Origin: Cytidiella melzeri
Taxonomy: Eukaryota > Basidiomycota > Agaricomycetes > Polyporales > Irpicaceae
Length of the DNA stretch: 64,000 bases
NCBI GenBank assembly: GCA_022592445.1
Contig: JABYQR010000023.1
Coordinates: 1-64,000, forward strand
Direction: 5' to 3'
In this document: positions 12,445 to 23,304 of the stretch, one piece after another
Position numbering within the stretch: the first letter of the stretch is position 1
Layout of the letters: every line of letters starts with the position of its first letter
Notes under the pieces: model-generated
Told to the model about the DNA's origin: nothing
Seen by the model: the letters and a program-made list of their open reading frames with translations, nothing else
The model's database searches: none
Translations under genes and position numbers: made by a program

Positions 12445-12462
12445 ATTACGGATTTCCTGATG
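12445..12462 (-). repeat. Right terminal inverted repeat of the Plavaka element
   Basis: Read on the minus strand it is CATCAGGAAATCCGTAAT. It is followed by TG, the duplicated target dinucleotide. Confidence 0.9.
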
Positions 12463-13120
12463 TGATTCAGGATCTGGTCCAATACCTACAGCCATCTTAT
12501 GGGTGGGTACATGTGAACTACCCATAGGCAGGCCACAGACTGAGTGGTAATTTGAAGTTGCCTTCTGCTCTTTCCCAGCCAAAGGCCACTCAGCACTGCA
12601 AAGTCAGATAGCTACAAATCAATTGCCTGACACACTCCAATACAGTCTGACTATGTGAAATGTTTGGCAACCTGCCCACACATAAGGAGACAGCAATCAT
12701 CCTCCATAAACTAAAAATCTTGCATTCCAAGTGACTGCTTTTGGTACTGTAGTAAGTCATGTAATACCCACACCACTCAGTGCTACTGCCTTTGCTGTAC
12801 ACCTCCAGTTTGGCAAATCTTGTCCCACATATGACAATGGCAATCATGAGACAGCAACTCAGCCCTGTATAGTACAGCTGGGATGGGCTGTTGTGCAGGT
12901 GTTCACAAAACATTGCAAACACATGGTGTTGTGTCATCAACATCAGCAGTCAGGATACATGTGCCTGTACTTCAGGTGTTGAATAGCAGATACTGTAGTT
13001 GTGCTCCAACTGTGTTCAAGTTCAAAGCTCTCACAGCAATGCAATAATTACAGACATATAGAATCACAAGCAACACTGTATAGATATGAACTAGCCTTAG
13101 CCTGTGATTTTGTCACAGTA
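12463..13120. repeat. Right arm of the giant inverted repeat, outer part
   Basis: This is the reverse complement of 89-746. It resumes immediately after the Plavaka right terminus and ends in GTCACAGTA at 13120, where the pogo-like element begins. Confidence 0.9.
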
Positions 13121-13143
13121 CTGTACTATTACAACCGTAACGG
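13121..13143 (+). repeat. Left terminal inverted repeat of the pogo-like element
   Basis: It starts CTGTACTATT and matches the reverse complement of 17912-17935 at about 20 of 24 positions with one gap. Confidence 0.75.
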
Positions 13144-13189
13144 GTGTCACGGATCACAGGAGGCCCTCCAATGATGTTAAATGGCAGAA

Positions 13190-13202
13190 GTCACAGGTCA
13201 CA
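13190..13202 (+). repeat. Subterminal repeat, left copy
   Basis: GTCACAGGTCACA is identical and in the same orientation at 17892-17904. It probably serves as a binding site for the CENP-B-like head of the transposase (inference). Confidence 0.5.
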
Positions 13203-13310
13203 GGGGGGTCGTGTTGTGAAAAAATCGAACTTTCCGCAGGCTTAATTTTCATGGCCTGCGGCGCATGGAGAGTGTTTAGAGAGCAAGTATACATATAAAC
13301 AGGCCCAACA

Positions 13311-16300
13311 CTACAGATTCTCGTCGTCCTCCGCATCACAGTGAGTCCACAAAGCGTTTTTATAGCGCTTGTTAGCAACACGCACCCTCCTGCCCGCCTC
13401 TCGGCCGCCTTCCATGTCTGTTTGCTGTTCTGCCACATCCGAAGCTCGCAATCGCGAGTAATCTGCAGGAGGTTGATATTCTTTGTCTGAACTGCCCTCA
13501 TCCTCGCCCGTGTTCAATCCATCATCAAGTGCACTGCCATTGGTCTCCGGAGCAACCGTCCGAGCAATGACAGTGCTCATTGTGAGGCTCACATCATCAC
13601 CGGTACCATCACTAAGATCCCAAACCTTCGTCTCATCTTCTACCACCTTCTGAGCTTCATTGGGCACCAAATATTTGCTCTTTCCGCTTGTGATCTTTGA
13701 ATAGAAATCCGGATCGTCTCGCGCAAGTGCGTTGAGAGCTTGGCGGGCTTCTTTGCTGTGAAAGCTTGCATGTGAGAAGTTGAACGTTGTGTCAAGTACG
13801 CGACACATTTCCCAAGCCTACATGACATGATTAGCTTTGCGCAGTTTCCGTGCAGACCAAAAACGACAACACTGACCTTTTGTACCAGATCCGCTTTGTT
13901 AATTGCACAATAGCCGTTCACTAGCCACTCAACTGAACGGTCTTGTAGCACACCAATTTTTGTGTCAAACCTGATCTTGTCTGCAGAAACTCCGGCTTGA
14001 AGTTGCTGCATTGTCTCTTGAACGACGTGGTAGTGCGCGCTCCGATGAATGGCGTGCTTGAGTGGCCACTGAATGCCGACATCTGCTGCCTGCCACAGTC
14101 CTGTGCAACCACCAGGGATGAAGTTCAGTGTTATCCATGGGTACGTTTCCCATAGCCACTTGTGGAACTCAAGGGAACGATGTACAGACCACACATCGAT
14201 GACCCAGAGACAGCGCTGATTTGGAAGGGCAAGGCGAAGTTTGTGCTTCTCAAAGTAAGGGACAACAACATGAGTAACGTAGCTCTGCATTGTAGCTTGC
14301 GTTGACCAGTATGTTGATGTCTTCGAAAGCTCGAAACGGATACCAAGAGCCATGGCATCGTCCTAGATTGGTGCCAGCGCAGGGTCAGCAGACTTCTTGG
14401 GGAGCAATTGTCGCTCATTAGCACCTTGATAGATGGCCTGAAACGGCAGAAGGTCTCCGCTCTGAGAAAGTCCAACTACAAGTATAAAGGCGCGTTTTTC
14501 TTCTTTCCCAGCCACTGCAATTTGCTTCTCTCCTTTCTTTGTCCAGGTTTTCGAGGTGTCGTGGCTATAGACGCATTGAGTCTGATCGGTATTCGCAATA
14601 AAGCATGCCTGAATCTTCCCATCCCGGACCGCGGCACTAGCGCAAAGGAAGGACTTCTTCAAAAGTATGTCTGCGTTCACAGGGACCTTCTGACCGGCAC
14701 GAGTTGACTTTTGTACAGACCAGTCCATCAAATTTCTCAGGAAGGCGCGAAGAAAAGCTTCTGAGCATTTGAAACAACGGCCATTGTTCCCTTTCTTCTC
14801 GAAGATCTCTGGTGCATGCTGTGTAATATAGCCAATCATGACAGCACGCGTTGTCGGCACGTCGACTGTTGTTGATGCTTTACGCAGCTCTTGAATCACC
14901 GTAACGATAAGCTTTGTGAGCTCAGGGTAGGCGTGCTGTATTCTTATAAGCACCAATCTGACTACTGGGGAAGATGTTTGACTCACGAAAACTCCAACGC
15001 GTGTCACCTCCCCACCAGCCCTGTGTTTCTTCTCAAGACGCTTGAGGACTGCATCCGTCCATACCAGGCGATCATTGAAGTCTGTATCTCGCCACTCGGA
15101 GATTCGACGCTTGTCAAGTTTCATGAAGATGGGGTTATCCTTTTGTAGGCGGGAGACAATTTCTTTTGGACTCCATGGATAGCCAACAGAACGCGCTGCA
15201 AAATCAATCTGATGCCAAAGCAGTGGATTGGACCAGTTAACACACTTTGCTTTCTGCTCATCAAGTTGAAGATTCTTCTTTCGGCCTCTCGTCTCCGTTT
15301 TCTTCTCGTCTATCACCCTCTTCAACTGGCAAAACGGTTGCGATTCCTCAGCAATATCACTTCGAGATGGTAACCCTTCAGAAATGTCATTGCTTTTTTG
15401 TAGCTTCCAAATCTGTAGCCAACTATTGTAAGTACATCTTGAATGACAGATTGACAGCTGTTCTGACCGACCTTTGTACCAACTGACGCCTTGCTGACTT
15501 CTTTGTCAACAGCCAAAGAAGCAGCCAAGCGGTGTTTCCACTCCCGTTCTTGTGCTTTGCGAACTCTATTACCCTCACGCTCTTTCTCCTTCTGCCTTCT
15601 TGCTATTTCCTCCTCGCGCTGCAACAATTTGGCACGCCTCTCATTCTTTGCAATCCCCTCCAACCGAGTTCTCTCATGCAACTCCTCTCGAGTGATTGGC
15701 TTGAATCCCAAGAAAGCTGGGTGAGTGAGCCGAACAGCTACCTTCTTGACCTCCCTCGATAACTTGCCTGTCATTGTAGCACCAAGGCTGCCGCCAATTG
15801 CTTTAATTGTCGAGCAAGTAGATGTTGCAAATGATGAAGGTGGGATAGATGGGGTCAATGACTTGGTTTCAGGAGAATTGACAACATCGGACTGGGAGTT
15901 AAAGGATGCAGAAAAGCGACGGGCCCGCTTGTGTGATGGTCCATCCTGTCGATCTTCTTCATTACTGTCTCTGGCATTAAAAGACCGCTGACGCTCTAGA
16001 ACAGGAACAGCAGATATTGATTCAGAAGAGTTCTGCAAGCTGAGAGCTAAGCTGCTCAAGCTGTCAGGTGTCTGGAGGTGTACGGTGCCATCAAAGGTAG
16101 GCGCATGATGCTCAAACGTGAACTGTGCATTAATAGATAGGCTGGTAAAGCTAGAAAGATCAGTGTCTGCGGTGGGTAACTATTGGAAAAGGTCAGTGTC
16201 AGTTTTTACTTTATAACAGTCGAGAATCACTGACCGCATCTAGATGAATCCAACAGATGTCATTGAACGCAGCAATTTGCTCGATAGCTAGCGAGTTGCG

Positions 16301-17458
16301 AGACGGTTCGACAAGTTCAACATTGGGAATGTAGTGATGTGTAAGGGCGTTCACAGCTAGCATCCCGCACAAAAAGCTATTGTACAGAGCTTGAGAGGTG
16401 ATGGGAAGGCGGCAAAGCCACTGGTCAACAGGTACGTTCTTATTGCATTGCAGTCCCTGGTCAATCAACCTGGTGATCCACCATAGGACTGCTCGGCAAA
16501 GATCCTTTGGCATGTCTGCGTGCATAGAGTCTCTGTATCCGACGTAGGTGTTACTTGGGCAAATGACAATAAAGGTATAGTGGTTGTTGTTTATGTATGC
16601 AATGCCCCCCAAGGTTTCACAGTGCCCGTTCACCAGGTCGAACTCGAGCGAGCGAAAGGTGCGGTATTTCGACAAATTCTGCACATTGTCCAGAGAGTCA
16701 GTAGATGCAGTAACAACAGTGGCCAAGAAGTCGGGTCTAACAATAGAATGAGGAGTGAACCATCTTATTTCAGGTACTCTATCGAGTTGTGTTCTCAGTC
16801 ATGCAAGCAACTGATCAATGTGTGAACCGGTTAAGCAAGAGTTTGACAAGTATGCATGCATGTGGTCCGTAACGGTTGTCAACGAGGTCGGTGTGCGTAC
16901 AGTTCCCCGCAGCGTATCATCCCATCCTAAGTAGGCCAGGTTCTGCTTTAGTAACTCCATCGCCTTACGCCCATGCGTACAACCTTCCGTCCAGTGTTGT
17001 GCCCACTCCACTCCCACCTTCCATGTCTGCCGAGCAACCCGGACCCGGTACGCATATTTCCAGTATGTTACCACCCACAACGGGAGACGTCTTGGTACGT
17101 CAGATCCTTCGAGTTGATGCGCAGCAAGGATGAATCCCGCCAGTACAGCCGGATGTTTGCTCAATAAAACCTTCTCTAGGGCACGAACGACTGCAATCGG
17201 AGGCAATGCGAGCTGCTGTAGATGTTGCAGCTGAAATGTCGAGCTTGGCTGCTCAATAGAAATCCAAGCCTCTGGGTGGTACAGCTCTGGACTGAGGATT
17301 GGGCAAGGGCCAGGTAGGATTGAGAACCGCATAAGCAACACGATAGGAAGTGAGTCGGGCGGAAGGATAACATTTCGAACTGATGCTGGAATCTGAAGCA
17401 CAGTCTTAGCCGGTGAAGGCGATTGAGTGAGGTCAGTGTTGTCTTGTTCAGTAGCCAT
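13311..17458 (-). pseudogene. Ulp1-like protease joined to pogo-type DDE transposase, one in-frame stop
   Basis: Reading from ATG 17458, an N-terminal region of ~215 residues leads into a C48/Ulp1-like domain (about 16726-16236). Its candidate catalytic His is in NNNHYTF, the Asp in GYRDSM and the Cys in NSFLCGM. A GT-AG intron (16180-16234, phase 0) joins it to a basic, coiled-coil-rich linker (15325-16179). A further intron (about 15370-15310) can join that to the transposase, which has no ATG of its own. The transposase has an HTH region (RISEWRD), the DDE-1 motifs (FIANTDQTQ; LWVIDVWSVHRSLEFHKW; FIPGGCTGLWQAADVGIQ) and an acidic tail (exon 13808-13311). A TAG at 14363-14365 breaks the frame between LAPI and DDAMALG; CAG to TAG would explain it. 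Two separate genes remain possible. Confidence 0.7.
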
Positions 17459-17891
17459 GGATGGGTGAGAGACTGATGAACCACGGATTTCATTTGCTCT
17501 TAGTGTAGAAAAGTTTTAGGCTTTCGCGCGTCGGGATTTAGGCCCCGCCGCATGCAACACAACGAGACAAGGCCGCTCAAGCTTTGAGTGGTCCACTTGA
17601 AAGGGTTATGGACTCATGTTTTTGTCACTTCCGCTGTCCACATTTTTTTCACATGTTCTAAATACGGTCTGGAGCTCTCTATTTTTTTAACTAAGTAAAT
17701 CCGACCGAGTTGTGGTTTGCAAAAATGCAGTGGCCACGGCTCGCATCTGAGCGCTATGTATATCCATATACGGCCGCCGCAAATATCCGAAATCAGCGCC
17801 TATTTTACTCCGTTACGCTTGTATGTTGTTATAACTAACGGTGTCACACGTCCCACTTACCATATGTTGTTAAAATCTAACATCATACACT

Positions 17892-17904
17892 GTCACAGGT
17901 CACA
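17892..17904 (+). repeat. Subterminal repeat, right copy
   Basis: GTCACAGGTCACA, identical to 13190-13202. Confidence 0.5.
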
Positions 17905-17911
17905 CCCGGCC

Positions 17912-17935
17912 CCGCTAATGGTCGAAATAGTACAG
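17912..17935 (-). repeat. Right terminal inverted repeat of the pogo-like element
   Basis: On the minus strand it starts CTGTACTATT, followed by the TA target duplication at 17936-17937. Confidence 0.75.
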
Positions 17936-17937
17936 TA

Positions 17938-18100
17938 TAACAGCTGGAGATGAGCCTATGTGAAGCTGTTCAGGGGTTGACGCTGTTGAGCTCGGAATCT
18001 TTGAACTTGCTTCTGGTACTGTGGTAAGTTATGTAACACCTACCCCACTCGACGTCACTGCCTTCGCGGTAGCTAACTTTTCAACGCTCCAGGTGGGCCG
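17938..18100 (+). repeat. Diverged, internally deleted relative of the palindromic element
   Basis: Stretches here resemble separate parts of the palindrome arms. TGTTGAGCTCGGAATC resembles 6116-6131. TGGTACTGTGGTAAGTTATG resembles 12749-12768 and the homology continues to CTCCAG, at roughly 75% identity by eye. The order is kept but the intervening sequence is missing, so this is an older deletion derivative. Confidence 0.5.
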
Positions 18101-18131
18101 ACTGAAGTCTGCGCTGATCTTACGTGCAACT

Positions 18132-18161
18132 CTCTCCTCAGAGTCGACTATCTGAGGAGAG
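18132..18161. repeat. Perfect 11 bp inverted repeat (hairpin)
   Basis: CTCTCCTCAGA and TCTGAGGAGAG are separated by 8 bp. No gene lies next to it, so a terminator role is unsupported. Confidence 0.5.
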
Positions 18162-21100
18162 GGTTGTGTCCCCTTTGTCACGTCGGCCGATCAAGGTTAT
18201 GATTGATGAATATGTGTATTCAAAAAAATGGTTTCGAGACTTTTGGGCCCCGAGAGAGACAGAGAGATTGGGTTTCGAATTCATCATGACACACTGAACG
18301 TACAGCAGTGTCTCAGAGACCTATACCGAACGGCCACAAGCTCCACTCGCGTTCGTGCAGGCCTGGGCATCTAGCATGACTAACACTGCCAATAAACAAT
18401 TCTACTATTCTAGGGAAAGACGTTCAAAAAAATCTACCACCGTGATGGCTTATGGGTTCTCCGCCGACGCAAACTAGTAGCGCTAGCCCAACGGTCGAGT
18501 GATTTACACCAATCATGTACCACCACCACCACCATCATCATCATTGGACGTTATTCGATACCCGCTAAACCCGTAATGGATTGTCCCCTTGCGTGCAGCC
18601 ACAAGTGCTATTACCGATACCGGTGTCTTGAACTACGTGCGCATGGTCGAAAGTCCGAGTCGTGCGTGTGATCCCGAAAAGAGACAGAGGCTTGTTTTGC
18701 TATCTTACACGTAAGTGTCTCCGGGCCCTGCGTGTTTCAGTGTGCTAATGCGTTGTTTCTTTTGGATAGGCTGAGAAGGGATTTTGGGATTACATCATGG
18801 AGATGCCACACTGGTTTCCCTCGCGGAGTCATTCTTTGGTACAGTTATCATCGTGATCAAAGGGCAAGACGTATTACTTATTTTGTGGGGATTTAACAGT
18901 GAGTCTCTGGAAAGGTCTGCGCACTTTCGTTAACCGACCATTTTGGAACTTGGACAACAGTTGGCCCAGTCCGGAGTTTTGACTGTCCATCGCTGACTCC
19001 CGACAAAAAGATGGAAACCCCAACTCCTGTGACGTGCCACTAGAAAGTGAGTAGAGTGTCGCTCTCCTATCGTCTCAGAGTCCATATCTGAGAAGGCGAT
19101 CACAGCGATTCTTCAACCCTCTCCATGTCCATCGCATTGCAAAAGCACCCGCGTTATGAATGAACTCGTACTGCATCGCCATCGCCACACAACGAACAGC
19201 TCGAGGCATCACAAACTCCGGAACGTGTGCTGTATCTCGCACGTAAAAGAAAGTGGAGCCTGAGCTAGTACGCTCTGAAGAGAACAGCATGGCCCGATTA
19301 TGGTATACGAAGAACCGCGATCAAGGTAGCTTTCCCACCCTCCCCTCTCCCTCGTTGCTTTGTTGCATAATTACATACAGTAAGGCAATCTGGGCTTTTT
19401 GGTGAGTTTTATCGCGATTCGCCGAAATGGCTGTGCAGCTCATTACGCTACATGATACTGTCCGCAGGCATTTTGACGCATATGTACGCGAGTCGTGAAA
19501 CAAGTAAGCAGCTTGCTTTGCTGTATAGCGTCTTTGAGCGAATTTGAACAACGTCTACAGCACTCGCTATATATCAGTACAAAGCTGTCTCATCATTCGT
19601 GTTCGGGAGAAACGCTGAGTCGGAAACTGTTTTGTTAGCATGCGTTCCACGGTCCGCACCGCCAGGCTTTGAGTCGCCTTTGAACGCCCAACGGGCTTTT
19701 GGGAATGATGGCACTGGATGCACTTGACTGATTGCGACGTGATTTGCGACGGAAACTTACTTTTGAGCGCTTCTTCGTTGGCAAAGAATGGGCCGTAATG
19801 CGAGGTTGACGCCAAAGATAAGGTGGAAGCCGTTATCTCAGCTCGGTAAAACCTGGCAATCAAAAGATAAAGAAACGTTGATGCAAATATGCGTGCATTA
19901 CGGTGTGTGCTCTCGCGACGTTCGCACCTTGAAGCTTATTGCTTGCCTCCGATGCTTACCGCAGAAAAATGCGCGGAACCAGCGTTTTCCTGCATATCTG
20001 TCAGTAACGTGTACGACCATTGAGATGAACATCTCTCAGCGTATCTGATACACATCTTTGGCGTTCCAGCGTTTACAGCCTCAGGACTCTCCGTTCTTCT
20101 GACCACACAGCACACCTCCAGGCAAAGGTTCCTGCAGTGCAAGAGAAACCGTTGGCGATTCACGGACCTATTCGACCACCAGCGGGCCAGCCACCACAGT
20201 GCGTTAGGAATCGGTGGCATTTCGCCACACACATTCTTCAGGTTTGATGCCGCACATGCGGAGGTAATGGCTGTGCGAATGCAAACACCGCGGCCGCCAC
20301 ATGCACCTGAAAAACCTCCACAAGACCTGACTGGCTGTCGTCCAATTTGCTCGTAATCTTTACAGGTCCATAGGTCCGAACGACCCGACATTTCCTTTCT
20401 CGAGATACCGACGATCTTTTTCCTCTCAGACGGCGCACGCATGCGATAGCCGAAAGAAGGGAGAGAGAGGGAAAAAAAACGCAACAAGGTTTACTCGGAG
20501 GATTGACGGCATCCCTCTCCCACTGGCAAAATGTCTGATGCTGACAACCCTGGAGCTGCTTCCGGCTGCGAGTGAGGGACGAAATGTATTGCAAAGGGTT
20601 TTGAACCTTCGACAGTCAGGCCTCTCAGGCGCGGTAGCCCATACCATCCATGTGCGTAGTGCTACAAACTGTAATGATTGGGTGAGCCGAGCCTCCACTT
20701 CTTCTCCGTGGACCTCGTTATGCCTCACTTGTTACATATTGTCCGAGTCTTATTGATGTGTAGGTCGGCATGCCCCGATAAGCTTTCCCTTGGGCTGTGT
20801 GTTCAGAGCAAACTAGCGGCATCGAGGTCAGGGCTGGATCGGATGTATGGACGTTGCCGTACAAGGTGGCCAGAGCGGGCTTGCTGCTGCTTTCATGTCC
20901 GTCTGGAACGGTGTGGAACGTGCTGTATGGCAAAGACGGTGCGCGTTGCGTGTCAGCCTTCAAGCTACAAGGCGTCGCCGTCCCGTCTTTGACTGATTCA
21001 CTTTGCGCAGGCTCTATAATTAGGCAGGTAGAGAAGGTTTGTGTGCTGCGGGAGTTGCCAGGCAATATGTTTCAGCGTCGCTCTGTAAGCGCTGATGAAA

Positions 21101-23182
21101 CGTCTGGCGAAAACAACCGTGATTTCGGAATGAAGGAAAATTTGGGAGAGATCCCACGCTGGTGATTATGACATGAGCGCAAACGGTGAGCCTGTCTGAT
21201 TGCTACCGTTGACGTTCAGATGACTCACTTCTTCGCAAGGCAACACGTCGAAAGGCAGAGGGTGCGGAAATCAGGTGCGGAACCCATGTTGTTCCCGGGG
21301 AAACAGGATCTCACGGAAGCTGACTCGAGCTGACAGAAACTAGGCATGTTGGCTGACTGGCTTGTACATCTCCATCGAATTGGGTCTTGCTCTTCGAATG
21401 TGGGTCGCAAGCAATAAACACACCAGCCACAGCACGCCCGAGCGTGTCTGTCCGAGTGTTTTGCGTGGTGGGCTTGTGAATATCCTCCGTACTTCTCCCG
21501 GGACAGCGCAGGCGGTAGAAGAACGAGCAACGAACACATGAAAAATGTCCTCGAGGTGGACGCACGAACGGCGAGATGCGCCAAGGAATCTGTCCTGACG
21601 AAGGCCCCGTACCGAAGGTGGCGACGTCAGACCTATTGTGGATGACGCAGATCCTGGTGGGCTGCTACTTAGTGCCTCCCATGGAATCAATTATGTTTAT
21701 ATGACTTCGGAACACCGCTTGCTCGGGGCCTGAGATCGGGTTCAACCATCAGCCGTGTTTCTTGTAGCCCTAATAACCAGGTGAGTGGTGGTTATAACCG
21801 CAGCTGTCCTGACGATCATTTTCTGCGCCCTCTATGGTCGCTGGAGGTTGTTTCAGCGAGTCGGTGCGATGTTCTGCGGCAGGCTTCTGTTCGGTGTATT
21901 GACACATCGTGGCATCAAGACCCCTCTCTCTCTCTCTCGCTGCTGGGCATCTGCAGGATTGCTAATCTTGAATCTCCTCCCAAAGCCTGGCTCGGGACTG
22001 GACAAATGTGGTAGAGCGCAGATACTTCATGTGATTGGTACTAAGCGTTTCGATCCTGCACAGAACAAGGTTATTCACTGGCAAGCTCTACCGAAGATAG
22101 ATCTCGCATTGTCGCTGCTTCTTGAAAATCTGCTTTTCGTGAGGCGCCACGGCCGGGCTCTCCTGGTCCTGAGTGCCGAGTCTTGGCCGGCCGGACGGAG
22201 GTGAGGATACTTTTCGGACATACATGATCCCATTATTTTTTCATGCCGATGCTGTCGGTGGAATCTAGATTGGTGCGTGGACAGAACTGGAGCCCTTGCA
22301 GCAGAAACCGGTCGTGAAAACAGATGGGTGGCCGTTATACATCGTGATCGCTCGTCTCTACGATGTAATCACGTGTAGTGTGATTAGTCAAGGCCTTTGT
22401 GGCGTGAGAAGTTCTGCTCGATGCGGCGCTATTAGGGTCGGCGCAGCAGCGCAGTTCGCAGTTAGTAGCCGCCAGTGGTATTTAGGTGCGAACTGCGAAC
22501 TGCGTCAACTCTGAGCGATGGTATTGTTTCGTCAAGGTACGTTGGTGAATTGCAATTTGAGTCTTTGCTACTTAACAGTCATCTTTCGGGACCCATATAT
22601 GGCTTGGTGTATCCAATGAAGCACCCCAATACAGCTTTCATCGCTGCGAACCTTCAAGGTTTGTCAATTTAGTGGCTCTGTGCGCCCCCGCTTAGCGTAC
22701 CAGGGCACCAATTCATACCATGCCGCGAACATTTTCTTAGGTGCGCAGAAGTCTTTTTTCAAGGACGTGCACACGACCGGCCACAAAGTCAGCTGTTTTC
22801 TTAACTCGACTCGCAGGTCCGAGGCGACAGTGTGGTGGCAACATATAGCTAGCCACGCTCATGCGTAGAAGACGAACTTGCCAAACTTCTTCTCGTACTG
22901 AACGCGATGCTGTCTAATGAAGCAGTCTTTGTATTCCAGTGAACGTGTTTCGTCCTTGCCGCAGTGCTACTGAGCTATTTTCTTGTAGATCCTGGCCACG
23001 CTGCATGGGTGGCACGTCCCATCACTCATGCCACTGGGCTTATTTGTGACTGGTGCTTTCCAAGCTTCCTCGGAAGACTAATCGAGTGTCCCTTTGACGC
23101 TGACGTATATGGTTTGTGGCGCAGCTTCACTGCCAATCTGTACTTCTATGTCCTTTCCAGTGCATTCATGTACGTATTTATA
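18162..23182. other. Five-kilobase stretch without a supportable gene
   Basis: Only short frames are present, lacking codon continuity, splice logic or recognisable motifs. The longest (19936-20487 minus, 183 aa) is rich in Cys, Arg and Trp but overlaps competing frames. Seen here: an ACC/ATC simple repeat near 18520-18545, a 14 bp inverted repeat at 22450-22504, and TATA-like and poly-T patches. It looks like degenerate intergenic or old transposon DNA next to the transposon nest. Confidence 0.55.
22450..22504. repeat. 14 bp perfect inverted repeat
   Basis: CGCAGTTCGCAGTT (22450-22463) and AACTGCGAACTGCG (22491-22504) flank 27 bp. It could be cruciform-forming or the remnant of a tiny element. 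Confidence 0.5.
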
Positions 23183-23194
23183 TACTCTCTCTCT

Positions 23195-23225
<31 letters not shown>

Positions 23226-23236
23226 CTCTCTACCTT
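23183..23236 (+). repeat. CT-rich microsatellite upstream of the FtsJ-like gene
   Basis: A CT/TTC dinucleotide tract lies 70-120 bp before ATG 23305. Pyrimidine tracts are common core-promoter features in fungi; that role here is inferred. Confidence 0.7.
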
Positions 23237-23304
23237 ACCTCCTGACGCGTGTGCTCTCATACAGCTCGCACCTAACTGCTACTCAAACTCGAGCATATTC
23301 AACC

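Larger units (their letters stand above)
6143..12462. mobile_element. Plavaka-type DNA transposon, 6,320 bp
   Basis: The ends are CATCAGGGAATCCGTAAT (left) and, reverse-complemented, CATCAGGAAATCCGTAAT (right), 17 of 18 identical. Flanking bases are …TTG on the left and TGATTC… on the right. The other palindrome arm reads CTTGATTC uninterrupted, so the target duplication is TG. The cargo is two divergent genes: a DUF6532 protein (minus) and a Plavaka transposase (plus), the usual pair for this group. Confidence 0.88.
91..13118. mobile_element. Giant palindromic (foldback-like) element with ~3.2 kb inverted arms
   Basis: The left arm runs from 89 to 3273. Its reverse complement is found at 3614-6142 and continues at 12463-13120; the gap is filled by a later Plavaka transposon. 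Mirror positions sum to 6887 for the inner part and to 13209 for the outer part. Both outer ends carry TA followed by CTGTGACAAAATCACAGG, so a TA target duplication of Tc1/mariner/pogo type is likely. The arms are almost identical: I noticed single-base differences at 896/5991 and 748/6139. A spacer of about 340 bp separates them. Each arm holds a copy of a small secreted-protein gene, and no transposase of its own was recognised. It may be one element with very long terminal inverted repeats, or two copies fused head to head. Confidence 0.8.
13121..17935. mobile_element. Pogo-like (Tc1/mariner) DNA transposon, 4,815 bp
   Basis: TA dinucleotides flank both ends (13119-13120 and 17936-17937). 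The termini are CTGTACTATTACAACCGTAA on the left and, on the minus strand of the right end, CTGTACTATTTCGACCATTA. A 13 bp subterminal repeat GTCACAGGTCACA occurs near each end (13190-13202 and 17892-17904) and is a candidate transposase-binding site. The cargo is one minus-strand gene reading Ulp1-like protease then DDE transposase. It abuts the TA that ends the palindromic element. Confidence 0.82.

Noticed and set aside
14363..14424. A GT-AG intron that would remove the TAG in the pogo transposase
   Set aside because: A 62 bp candidate exists but its phase does not match the downstream frame, and it would delete conserved transposase residues. A nonsense mutation explains the data better.
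18132..18161. Hairpin as a transcription terminator
   Set aside because: Hairpin terminators are a bacterial signal and no gene ends here. Kept only as an inverted repeat.
19936..20487. 183-codon Cys/Arg/Trp-rich frame on the minus strand
   Set aside because: Overlapping frames of similar length on the same strand (20238-20594, 20426-20728), no signal peptide and no known motif make coding unlikely.
21785..22204. 139-codon frame with a hydrophobic start
   Set aside because: Contains a CT simple repeat and lacks any recognisable domain. An alternative frame covers the same region.
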